From the NCBI GenBank assembly GCA_964575455.1, contig CAZNRX010000008.1, positions 23,491-87,490 on the forward strand: a DNA stretch of 64,000 nt, in the 5' to 3' direction. This document shows positions 56,109 to 62,776 of the stretch, piece by piece. The notes under the pieces were generated by a model, which was given only the letters and a program-made list of their open reading frames with translations, did no database searches and was not told the DNA's origin. A program made the position numbers and the translations under genes. The stretch is from SKLM01 sp964575455 (lineage in GTDB: Bacteria > Chloroflexota > Anaerolineae > B4-G1). Positions within the stretch are counted from its first letter, which is position 1; every line of letters starts with the position of its first letter.

Positions 56109-56612
56109 ATGAAGAAGGGAAGTTGGGTTCAGAACCATCCTAGTTTCCTGGAGAAACTGTACAAATTCGCCGAGGGTGTTTTCCTCAGCCTGGATCCGCT
56201 CTGGTCGGCTATCGGCTACGATACGTCCGAGAAACTGCTTAAGCCTGGCGAGGATCTCTTCAAAAGCCTCATCTTCGACTGCAATGAGTGTGGGCAGTGC
56301 GTACTCCATTACACGGGCATGACCTGCCCGATGAACTGCCCCAAGCAGCTGCGCAACGGCCCTTGCGGGGGTACGCGCCTTAACGGCAACTGCGAGGTCC
56401 ACGAGGACATGAAATGCGTCTGGGTCGACGCGTTTGAACGCTCACAGAGGATGCCTCTCTACGGCGAGGAGATCCTCGATATCGAGCCGATGCATAACTG
56501 GGAGCGTGAGGACGAGTCTGCCTGGATCAATATGCTTCGCGAGCAGGATGGCACTTACGAAGAATCTATGCCGGAGAAGCTCGACATAGACGACAAAAGG
56601 TTCTGGGAGTAA
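56109..56612 (+). CDS. metV: MetV, zinc/Fe-S partner of methylene-THF reductase
   Basis: A 167-residue protein that matches the MetF C-terminal-type domain known as MetV. Cysteines lie in FDCNECGQCVLHYTGMTCPM and NCPKQLRNGPCGGTRLNGNC, followed by HEDMKCVWVDAFERSQRM. ATG 56109 follows AAAGGAG; the frame is open further upstream but that part has no family match. In Moorella, MetV forms a complex with MetF and with Hdr/MvhD subunits that use methylene-THF as one electron acceptor. Here metV and metF lie just after Hdr set 3 and the SdhAB-like genes, four bases apart, in the same orientation, which supports a comparable complex. Confidence 0.92.
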   Translation: MKKGSWVQNHPSFLEKLYKFAEGVFLSLDPLWSAIGYDTSEKLLKPGEDLFKSLIFDCNECGQCVLHYTGMTCPMNCPKQLRNGPCGGTRLNGNCEVHEDMKCVWVDAFERSQRMPLYGEEILDIEPMHNWEREDESAWINMLREQDGTYEESMPEKLDIDDKRFWE

Positions 56613-56616
56613 TATT

Positions 56617-57612
56617 ATGGCAGGCAACAACGAACACGAAGGTCATGAAAAGGAAATGATCGCTGTAAGTAACCTGGAGAAGATGCTGCGTGCCGGTCAC
56701 TTTGCCGTCACGGGCGAGCTCGGCCCGCCTGCGGGTGCTGGTCGAGACGTGATCGCGGAGAAGGCGGCTCACCTCAAGGGCATTGTGGACGCCGTCAACA
56801 TCACTGACAACCAGACAGCCGTGGCGCGCATGTCGTCCATCTCTGTCGGAGCCATGCTGGTGGACTTGGGGCTGGAACCTGTCGTTCAGATGACGGTTCG
56901 CGATCGCAATCGCATCGCCATCCAGGCCGACCTATTCGGCGCCTGGGCACTGGGTGCTCGTAACTTGCTATGTCTCACGGGCGATCATATGACGTTTGGG
57001 AATCACCCCGAGGCCAAGGGCGTCTACGACATGGATTCCATCCAGTTCCTCCATATGATGCGAGAAATGGGCGAGAAGGGCATCGCCCAGTGCGGAGATG
57101 AGCTTGAGGGTGCCCCCACCTTCTTCTTGGGCGCGGCGGCTAACCCGTTTGCCCCGCCCTATGAGTATCGACCCTATCGCCTGGCGAAGAAGGTACAGGC
57201 TGGTGCCAAGTTCATCCAGACGCAGTGCATCTACAATATCCCGCGCTTCAAGGAGTACATACAGCAGGCTGGCGACATGGGACTTCTGGACGATGTCTAC
57301 ATCATGGCCGGCGTGACGCCGCTCAAGAGCACCGGGATGGCCTGGTACATGGCCAACAAGGTGCCGGGGCTCGATGTCCCCGAGGAGGTGGTCGACCGCA
57401 TGCGGGCCGTCGTCAGCGATATCCCCAAGGAGAACAAGAAAGCGCGCAGCAAGGCCCAGCGCGAGAAGGGCATTGAAATCTGCGTCGAGACCATCCAGCA
57501 GATGCAGGAGATGCCGGGCGTGAGTGGCGTGCACATCATGGCTATCGAGTGGGAGCCTGCCGTGTCCGTCATCGCCGAGAAGGCCGGCCTGTTGCCGCGC
57601 CCCACCGTCTGA
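56617..57612 (+). CDS. metF: Methylene-THF reductase (MetF)
   Basis: A 331-residue TIM-barrel flavoenzyme that reduces 5,10-methylene-THF to 5-methyl-THF, the last step of the methyl branch. Motifs: FAVTGELGPPAGAGRD, VDAVNITDNQTAVARMS, GARNLLCLTGDHMTFGN and KFIQTQCIYNIPRFKEYI. The preferred ATG 56617 has GGGAG seven bases upstream; that start includes NNEHEGHEKE, encoded by a CACGAAGG repeat. An alternative ATG at 56656 is after the repeat but is too close to its AAAGGA for a good ribosome site. The C-terminal motif HIMAIEWEPAV is typical. metV lies four bases upstream, and the CooC-type gene follows after a hairpin-bearing gap. Confidence 0.94.
   Translation: MAGNNEHEGHEKEMIAVSNLEKMLRAGHFAVTGELGPPAGAGRDVIAEKAAHLKGIVDAVNITDNQTAVARMSSISVGAMLVDLGLEPVVQMTVRDRNRIAIQADLFGAWALGARNLLCLTGDHMTFGNHPEAKGVYDMDSIQFLHMMREMGEKGIAQCGDELEGAPTFFLGAAANPFAPPYEYRPYRLAKKVQAGAKFIQTQCIYNIPRFKEYIQQAGDMGLLDDVYIMAGVTPLKSTGMAWYMANKVPGLDVPEEVVDRMRAVVSDIPKENKKARSKAQREKGIEICVETIQQMQEMPGVSGVHIMAIEWEPAVSVIAEKAGLLPRPTV
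56632..56655 (+). repeat. CACGAAGG-family repeat at the metF start
   Basis: GAACACGAAGGTCATGAAAA lies in frame within the first 13 codons of metF, giving Glu-His-Glu-Gly-His-Glu. Confidence 0.6.
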
Positions 57613-57677
57613 TCTATGTCGGGCTACCTGCTCGAAAGCACAAGCTAAACTGGGCGGGCCCGAGCCCCTACCATATC

Positions 57678-57698
57678 CCCTCCCCCACGGGGGGAGGG
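57678..57698 (+). repeat. C/G-rich hairpin repeat between metF and the second CooC-type gene
   Basis: CCCTCCCCC pairs with GGGGGAGGG around ACG, followed by CCAGGGTGGGGG. The sequence resembles a widespread intergenic repeat; a related C/G-rich pair is translated in the korD tail near 62700. No T-run, so a terminator function is uncertain. Confidence 0.5.
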
Positions 57699-57768
57699 CC
57701 AGGGTGGGGGCATCCCGCGGATAAGCAGCATACCGCCCGCTACCCAAATGGCTGATTAGAGGGACACG

Positions 57769-58593
57769 ATGACCCCGGACACGAAGGGCACGAAACTGAG
57801 TAAAATCGCCGTCAGCGGCAAAGGCGGGGTGGGCAAGACCACCCTTTCCGCCCTGTTGGCTCACATCTACGCGGAACGGGAACGAGACGTCACCGTCATT
57901 GATGCCGACCCGGTTGGCGGCCTGGCCCAGGCGCTGGGCTTCCCCGACGAGCTGGTGGCGAAGGTGACGCCCGTCTCGGAGATGGACGAGCTGATCTACG
58001 AGCGTACCGGTGCCAAGCCCGGCACCTCGGGCGGGTTCTTCAGTATGAACCCTCGGGTGGACGATATCCCCGAGCGCTTCAGCATCTCGCACCAGGGCAT
58101 TCGTTTCCTCCGCCTGGGCACCATCGAGACCGGAGGCAGTGGATGCATTTGCCCCGAGAGCGCTCTTCTGAGGGCGCTCGTGACGCATCTCCTGCTCTAT
58201 CGCGACGAGATGCTCATTCTCGATATGGAGGCCGGCGTGGAGCACCTTGGCCGGGCCACCGCCCAGGCCGTGGACGCCTTCTTGGTCGTCCTGGAGCCCG
58301 GGCGCCGCAGTCTGACCACCGCGGAGCGCGTGCGGGTTCTGGCCGAGGACATCGGCATCAAGCACGTCTACGCCGTGGGCAACAAGGTGCGCGACGAGCG
58401 TGACTGGGCGTTCCTGCGGGAGCAGAGCCCCGTGCCGGCCCTCGGTTATCTCTCCACCAATCGTGAACTGAGGGACGCCGACATGCGAGGTGTGGGGATC
58501 TACCAGGAGGCGCCCCAGTCTGTGCAGGAGATCCGCCAGCTCGTGGCAGCTTTGGAGGACGTGGAAGGCGGAACGGCGGAACGGCGGGAGTAG
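57769..58593 (+). CDS. cooC: CooC-type nickel-insertion ATPase (second copy)
   Basis: A 274-residue MinD-class ATPase. Walker A is SGKGGVGKTTLSALLAHIYA, followed by VTVIDADPVGGLAQALGF; the CooC metal site Cys-x-Cys is in GSGCICPESALL, and Walker B in MLILDMEAGVEHLGRATAQA. The C-terminus YLSTNRELRDADMRGVGIY is typical. It differs at most positions from the first copy at 33500, so a separate client, such as acetyl-CoA synthase or another CODH outside the window, is likely. The N-terminal MTPDTKGTKLSK is encoded by a CACGAAGG repeat; the ATG is preceded by AGAGGG. It is probably the last gene of the metVF unit, or the first of a new one. Confidence 0.9.
   Translation: MTPDTKGTKLSKIAVSGKGGVGKTTLSALLAHIYAERERDVTVIDADPVGGLAQALGFPDELVAKVTPVSEMDELIYERTGAKPGTSGGFFSMNPRVDDIPERFSISHQGIRFLRLGTIETGGSGCICPESALLRALVTHLLLYRDEMLILDMEAGVEHLGRATAQAVDAFLVVLEPGRRSLTTAERVRVLAEDIGIKHVYAVGNKVRDERDWAFLREQSPVPALGYLSTNRELRDADMRGVGIYQEAPQSVQEIRQLVAALEDVEGGTAERRE
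57778..57796 (+). repeat. CACGAAGG-family repeat at the start of the second CooC-type gene
   Basis: GACACGAAGGGCACGAAAC gives Asp-Thr-Lys-Gly-Thr-Lys in codons 4-9. Confidence 0.6.
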
Positions 58594-58625
58594 GGAGCAG
58601 GGCTGGTGACGGCGTTGGAGGGCGC

Positions 58626-59570
58626 GTGAGACGCTTGGGTCTCTTGTCTGTGGCGATCGCGCTGTGCCTGGTACGGCTCGGCGGAAGTGTGCCATCAGTT
58701 TGCGCTCGAGGGGGGATCGCGGGTCGACACAGTCACCTGGGTCGACCCAGTCACCCAGGTCGACGCAGTCACCCAGATCGCCGTCCGAACACCCGTCTTG
58801 GGGCGATTGTCGTCGCGCGGGGCCGGGATCTGGCGATCCCTGGCGAGCATAGGCTGGTGGAGGAGCTGCCGCCGTCGGCCATGGTCGAGGGCGTGGTCGG
58901 TCACCCCCAGCAGCGCAATCTGAGCTGCGAGTCGCGCTCGGCGACCGATCTGGCTGCCTATTGGGGCGCCGACTTCACAGAGGAGGCGTTCTTCCGCCGG
59001 CTGCCCAAGTCGGATAACCCGCAGCGCGGGTTCGTGGGTGACGTCGACATGCCGCCGGGAAGCATGCCTCCCATTGGCTACGGCGTCTACGCCGAGCCCG
59101 TCGCGGCCACCCTGCGCAGCTTCGGGCTTGACGCTGGTGCGCACCGCGCGGGGATGGAAGACACTCCTATGACGCTCGACATCTTGAAGCGTGAACTGGC
59201 CGCTCAGCGGCCAGTCATCGTCTGGGCTACCTACGACATGCAGTTGCCGGGTGTCCAGACCTGGGTGTCGTCGGATGGAGAGACGTCAACGGTGGTCCAG
59301 TGGCAGCACACCTTCATCGCCGTTGGCTATGACGAGGGCGGTCTCATGCTGGTGGACGCCTACGACGGGGGGACGAAGGTTTTCTCCTATGAGGCCTTCA
59401 TCCCTGCCTGGGACCAGCTCGACCACATGGCCGTCACGGTGGACGGCCCCCTCACGCAGCCCGGTCCGGGTACGAGCTTGGAGCGCACCTGGCGGATGAA
59501 GGAGGTCGATGGTGGCTCCGCAGGTTGGCAGTTCGTCGTCGATGGACGATGGAGCGTCGTCCCGCGATGA
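58626..59570 (+). CDS. Secreted C39-like papain-fold protease (peptidase C39_2/YvpB type)
   Basis: A 314-residue protein starting at GTG 58626 with a signal-like sequence (LGLLSVAIALCLVRLGGSVP). From about residue 90 it resembles the C39-like cysteine peptidase family: the catalytic Cys in HPQQRNLSCESRSATDLAAY, the His in WQHTFIAVGYDEGG, and Asp in LVDAYDGG. The spacing GDVDMPPGSMPPIGYGVY matches extracellular bacterial members that are linked to cell-wall or surface proteolysis. The segment between signal and domain (about residues 31-55: HSHLGRPSHPGRRSHPDRRP) is encoded by three perfect-period 18-base repeats, and the C-terminal GRWSVVPR by a GATGGACGATGG word, so both ends are repeat-derived. 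Substrate unknown. It lies on the same strand between C1 genes but may not be functionally tied to them. Confidence 0.65.
   Translation: MRRLGLLSVAIALCLVRLGGSVPSVCARGGIAGRHSHLGRPSHPGRRSHPDRRPNTRLGAIVVARGRDLAIPGEHRLVEELPPSAMVEGVVGHPQQRNLSCESRSATDLAAYWGADFTEEAFFRRLPKSDNPQRGFVGDVDMPPGSMPPIGYGVYAEPVAATLRSFGLDAGAHRAGMEDTPMTLDILKRELAAQRPVIVWATYDMQLPGVQTWVSSDGETSTVVQWQHTFIAVGYDEGGLMLVDAYDGGTKVFSYEAFIPAWDQLDHMAVTVDGPLTQPGPGTSLERTWRMKEVDGGSAGWQFVVDGRWSVVPR
58722..58775 (+). repeat. Three tandem 18-bp GGTCGACnCAGTCACCnn repeats
   Basis: Units at 58722, 58740 and 58758 differ at only a few positions. They are in frame with the protease gene, between signal peptide and catalytic domain. Confidence 0.8.
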
Positions 59571-59624
59571 TGGAAGGACGTTGTGGTTTTGCAGGTTTGT
59601 GGGTTGGAAGGTTGGAGCGCTCGA

Positions 59625-59651
59625 GCGCATCACGCATTACGCATCACGTAT
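59625..59651 (+). repeat. GCATCACGCATTACGCATCACG word repeat
   Basis: Three near-copies of an 8-9 base word (GCATCACGCATTACGCATCA) in the 161-base gap before the U32-like gene. Direct repeat of unknown role. Confidence 0.5.
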
Positions 59652-59731
59652 CATTCCTCGCTCAGAGGGGGGGGTAACCCCCGGTTCCCGCTCGCGGGCT
59701 GGAAAAACACGTAAGAACAGGAGGAAGAGCT

Positions 59732-60685
59732 ATGGTCACTATGCAGGAAGTCTCTAGGATGATGGAGGCTGCTGGCATTCCCGGGCGAGATGCCCACGAT
59801 CTGCCCAGCAGCACGAAGACGTTCCCCGATGGGGCTCACTACCGTATGGAGGTCTCCGGCGTAGAGCGCCCCAAGGTGCTAGAGGCGGTGATTGATGAGT
59901 CACAGAAGCGCAACGTGCCCATTCATCGCCTCATCTCTGTGGTGATGGGTGCCACGTTGCTGGACAAGGCCGAGCTGAAGGATTTCGCTCAGATGGCGGC
60001 CGAGGCGGAGATGGAGGTGATCCTCACGCCAGGCCCGCGCGCCGGGTGGGACATCGGGCGTCAGCTAGCCACCCCAGAGGGGGCCCTGTCGGGCATCCGT
60101 TGTCGGGGGTGTAAGGGTCTCAACCAGACCATCGCCGACATCATGGCCTGCATTGAGCTCGGTTTCCGCGGGTTTCTCGTGGTGGATGAGGGCGAGCTGT
60201 GGCTGCTCAACGAGATGAAGAAGAACGGCGACATCCCCGAGGATGTCATCTTCAAGGTGAGCATCTACGCCGGACATGCCAACCCCGCCGGTGGCAAGGT
60301 GCTGGAGATGCTGGGGGCAGGGACCTTCAACCCGGTCGCTGATCTGACGCTGCCCCAGTTCGCCGCGATTCGACAGGCGATCGATATCCCCCTCGACGTT
60401 CACGTCATCATCACCGAATCGTTTGGGGGCTACATGCGCTTCTACGACGCCCCGGAGATGGCTCGCGTCAGCGCGCCCTGCTACTTCAAGATCGAGCCCG
60501 GACCGGCGTGCGCGGCGACCGGTGCCGCTCTCTACAAGCCGTGGGTGGATGGGGACATGCTCGCCGAGTGGGGCCGGGTGAAGGTCAAGTATGCCCAGAT
60601 TCTCCACGAGATCATCCAGGACAACTACCCGGAGCTGAAGCTCTCGGCGTTGGGAGCGGAGGATCTGGCCATCCCGCAGCCGTAG
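59732..60685 (+). CDS. U32-peptidase-like TIM-barrel protein of unknown function
   Basis: A 317-residue soluble protein. The ordered strands VPIHRLISVVMGATLLDKAE, MEVILTPGPRAGWDIGRQLA, GFRGFLVVDEGELWLLNEMK and VIFKVSIYAGHANPAGGKVL suggest a beta/alpha barrel similar to proteins often annotated as U32 peptidases in anaerobes. TFNPVADLTLPQFAAIRQAI and DVHVIITESFGG follow. No clear catalytic triad or metal motif can be named from sequence, and the family function is unknown to me. ATG 59732 follows AGGAGGAAGAG. It lies between the C39-like gene and fumarase, in a region where neighbours serve the C4 branch, so a role in a related aldol or lyase reaction is possible but only speculative. Confidence 0.55.
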   Translation: MVTMQEVSRMMEAAGIPGRDAHDLPSSTKTFPDGAHYRMEVSGVERPKVLEAVIDESQKRNVPIHRLISVVMGATLLDKAELKDFAQMAAEAEMEVILTPGPRAGWDIGRQLATPEGALSGIRCRGCKGLNQTIADIMACIELGFRGFLVVDEGELWLLNEMKKNGDIPEDVIFKVSIYAGHANPAGGKVLEMLGAGTFNPVADLTLPQFAAIRQAIDIPLDVHVIITESFGGYMRFYDAPEMARVSAPCYFKIEPGPACAATGAALYKPWVDGDMLAEWGRVKVKYAQILHEIIQDNYPELKLSALGAEDLAIPQP

Positions 60686-60776
60686 CGCAGCCGTAGCGCA
60701 GCGAGCCCAAGAATGAGAAATGAGAGCGTATTGGCGGTGAAAGGGGATGGAGTATGCTGTCCCAAGGAGGATCACA

Positions 60777-61694
60777 TTGACCGACCTGAATGAATCGTTC
60801 GTCGAGCTGATTCGCAGGGCCGCTACCGACCTGCCTGTGGACGTGGAGGCGGCCCTGCGCCAGGCCCGCGACCGGGAGGCGGCGGGCTCAGCGGCCGAGG
60901 GGGCGCTGGACACGGTCCTGGAGAACGTGTCCATCGCCCGTCAGAATGCTACGCCCATCTGTCAGGACACCGGCGTCCCCATCTTCAACGTTCGCTATCG
61001 TCTAGGCCTCAGTCCCCGCCAGTTGCAGCAGCAGATCATGGCGGCCGTCGTTGAGGCCACCGAGCGTTCCTATCTTCGTCCCAACGCCGTCGATCCCCTC
61101 ACCGGTCGCAACAGCGGCAACAACCTGGGGCGCGGTTTTCCCACCTTCCACTTTGAGGAATGGGGCGAGGATCAAACCCGAACGGACTTGAAGGTGGACT
61201 TACTGCTGAAGGGCGGCGGGAGCGAGAACGTCGGCGCCCAGTACAAGCTACCCCACAGGTCGACGCAGTCACCCAGCGACACCGCTGCCACGGCGCAGTT
61301 TGAGGCCGGGCGCGATCTGGATGGCGTGCGCAAGGTGGTGCTGGATGCGGTCTACAGGGCCCAGGGCAAGGGCTGCGCGCCGGGCGTGCTGGGCGTCGCC
61401 GTCGGCGGCGATCGCGGCAGCGGCTACGTCCACGCTAAGGAACAGCTCTTCCGCCCCCTGGACGACGTCAATCCGGAGCCTGCGCTGGCCGAGCTGGAGG
61501 AGACGCTTCTGCGCGACGCCAACGCCTTGGGCATCGGCCCTATGGGCTTCGGCGGGGAGACCACCCTCTTCGGCGTTAAGGTCGGCGCCTACCATCGCCT
61601 GCCGGCCTGCTACTTCGTCAGCATCGCCTACAACTGCTGGGCGCTGCGACGCGCCACCATGGTCGTGGAGGGAGAGGAGGTGAGCTTCCGATGA
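60777..61694 (+). CDS. fumA: Class I fumarate hydratase, alpha subunit
   Basis: A protein of about 305 residues, the N-terminal half of the two-subunit, oxygen-sensitive 4Fe-4S fumarase (or L(+)-tartrate dehydratase). A TTG start at 60777 is chosen because AAGGAGG stands six bases before it; the frame is open from 60747. Motifs: PICQDTGVPIFNVRYRLG, RNSGNNLGRGFPTFHFEEW, and GVLGVAVGGDRGSGYVHAKE with the terminal YFVSIAYNCWALRRATMVVE. Cluster cysteines are in CQDTG, GKGCAPG and NCWALRR. An in-frame GTCGACGCAGTCACC repeat encodes HRSTQSPSD near residue 165, a position where insertion is tolerated. It overlaps the beta-subunit gene by ATGA. Confidence 0.9.
   Translation: MTDLNESFVELIRRAATDLPVDVEAALRQARDREAAGSAAEGALDTVLENVSIARQNATPICQDTGVPIFNVRYRLGLSPRQLQQQIMAAVVEATERSYLRPNAVDPLTGRNSGNNLGRGFPTFHFEEWGEDQTRTDLKVDLLLKGGGSENVGAQYKLPHRSTQSPSDTAATAQFEAGRDLDGVRKVVLDAVYRAQGKGCAPGVLGVAVGGDRGSGYVHAKEQLFRPLDDVNPEPALAELEETLLRDANALGIGPMGFGGETTLFGVKVGAYHRLPACYFVSIAYNCWALRRATMVVEGEEVSFR
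61259..61276 (+). repeat. GGTCGACGCAGTCACCCA repeat inside fumA
   Basis: A complete 18-base unit, identical to the third unit at 58758, lies in frame in the fumarase alpha gene. Confidence 0.65.
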
Positions 61695-62344
61695 GTACCT
61701 ACGATATGACCCTTCCTATCTCCGAGGAGGCCGTTCGCTCGCTCAGAGTTGGTGATACCGTCTTCCTCTCTGGCGTGATGACCACCGGCCGCGATACCGC
61801 CCACAAGTACATGATCGAGACCTTCATTGAGCCCTCTTCCCCCGTGCCCGAGGACGAGCGGGAGGTCTATGAGGCGCTGAAGGAGGTGCTCCACGAGGGC
61901 GTCATCTACCACTGCGGTCCCGTCGTCCGTCACACGAAGGGCACGAAAGAGCGGCCCGACGGGGCGTGGGAGTTCGTCGCCGCTGGCCCCACGACCTCCA
62001 TCCGTGAGGAGGTCTACGAGCCGCGGGTCATTGCGCACTTCGGGCTGCGCGGCGTTATCGGCAAGGGCGGCATGGGCCCCGACACCTTACGCGCCTGTGA
62101 GAGGCACGGCGCCGTCTACTTCCACGCCGTTGGTGGAGCGGCCTCCCTCATCGCCGACGCGGTCGAGGAGGTCCTCGCCGTCTACAAGAAGGATGCCTTT
62201 GGCGTGCCGGAGGCCTTCTGGGTCGTCCGCGTCTCGGATTTTCCCGTCGTCGTCACCATGGACACGCACGGACGGAGCATCCACGACGAGGTCGCGGCGC
62301 TGTCGAAGGCCGCTCTGCAGCAGATGACAGCCGGTGGCCGATGA
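61691..62344 (+). CDS. fumB: Class I fumarate hydratase, beta subunit
   Basis: A 217-residue protein, the C-terminal half of class I fumarase. Motifs: LPISEEAVRSLRVGDTVFLS, GVIYHCGPVVRH, EFVAAGPTTSIREEVYEPRV, GKGGMGPDTLRACERHGAVY and FPVVVTMDTHGRSIHDEVAA. It supplies part of the substrate pocket for interconverting malate and fumarate. The ATG overlaps the alpha-subunit stop by four bases. A CACGAAGG repeat (61931-61949) encodes HTKGTKERPD near residue 81. The gene pair sits between the U32-like gene and korD-korA, giving malate/fumarate and 2-oxoacid steps of an incomplete or reverse C4 cycle. Confidence 0.9.
   Translation: MSTYDMTLPISEEAVRSLRVGDTVFLSGVMTTGRDTAHKYMIETFIEPSSPVPEDEREVYEALKEVLHEGVIYHCGPVVRHTKGTKERPDGAWEFVAAGPTTSIREEVYEPRVIAHFGLRGVIGKGGMGPDTLRACERHGAVYFHAVGGAASLIADAVEEVLAVYKKDAFGVPEAFWVVRVSDFPVVVTMDTHGRSIHDEVAALSKAALQQMTAGGR
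61931..61949 (+). repeat. CACGAAGG-family repeat inside fumB
   Basis: CACACGAAGGGCACGAAAG, in frame. Two units only. Confidence 0.6.
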
Positions 62345-62359
62345 GCAAATGAACAGACC

Positions 62360-62410
62360 AACGGTCAGACGCTCAAACACGCCAACTCGCAACGATCCAA
62401 CGCTCGAATG
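62360..62410 (+). repeat. AACGCTC/ACGTTC-type degenerate repeats before korD
   Basis: CAACGGTCAGACGCTCAAAC and CCAACGCTCGAATG resemble the AACGTTCAA family found upstream of fhs and acsE. Confidence 0.4.
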
Positions 62411-62428
62411 AGCCGCTAGGAGTCGAAT

Positions 62429-62776
62429 TTGAAACTATGGCGCACGCCATTGGACGTCGATAAGTTCACCACACCGCACGGGGACGTGCACATCATCTCG
62501 GCGCGCTGTAAGGGGTGCAAGCTGTGTGTGGAGTACTGCCCGCGTGACGTGCTGGCCGTCTCTGATGAGATGAACGAGAAGGGCTACCACCCGCCCATCG
62601 CGGTCGCTCCGGAGCGCTGCGTGGTCTGTCGTCTATGCGAGTTGCTGTGTCCTGAGTTCTGCATCTACACGGTAAAGGCAGAGGAGGAAGCAGAGGAAGG
62701 CGCCCCCTCCTCGGACCCCCCCGCGAGGAGAGGGGAGAAAGCGGTGGGGGCAGGGGAGCAGGTACAACATGAGTAA
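62429..62776 (+). CDS. korD: 2-oxoacid:ferredoxin oxidoreductase ferredoxin (delta) subunit
   Basis: A 115-residue ferredoxin with two cubane clusters, CKGCKLCVEYCPRDVLAVSD and CVVCRLCELLCPEFCIYTVK, the arrangement of KorD/OorD or PorD. It starts at TTG 62429 after TAGGAG. After the second cluster an acidic and Pro/Arg-rich tail (EEEAEEGAPSSDPPARRG) follows that is partly encoded by a C/G-rich inverted repeat at 62700-62735. It shuttles electrons between the thiamine enzyme and ferredoxin pools. It overlaps korA by eight bases. Confidence 0.88.
   Translation: MKLWRTPLDVDKFTTPHGDVHIISARCKGCKLCVEYCPRDVLAVSDEMNEKGYHPPIAVAPERCVVCRLCELLCPEFCIYTVKAEEEAEEGAPSSDPPARRGEKAVGAGEQVQHE

Noticed and set aside
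58722..58775. CRISPR array
   Set aside because: The three 18-base units are directly adjacent with no spacers and lie inside a coding frame.
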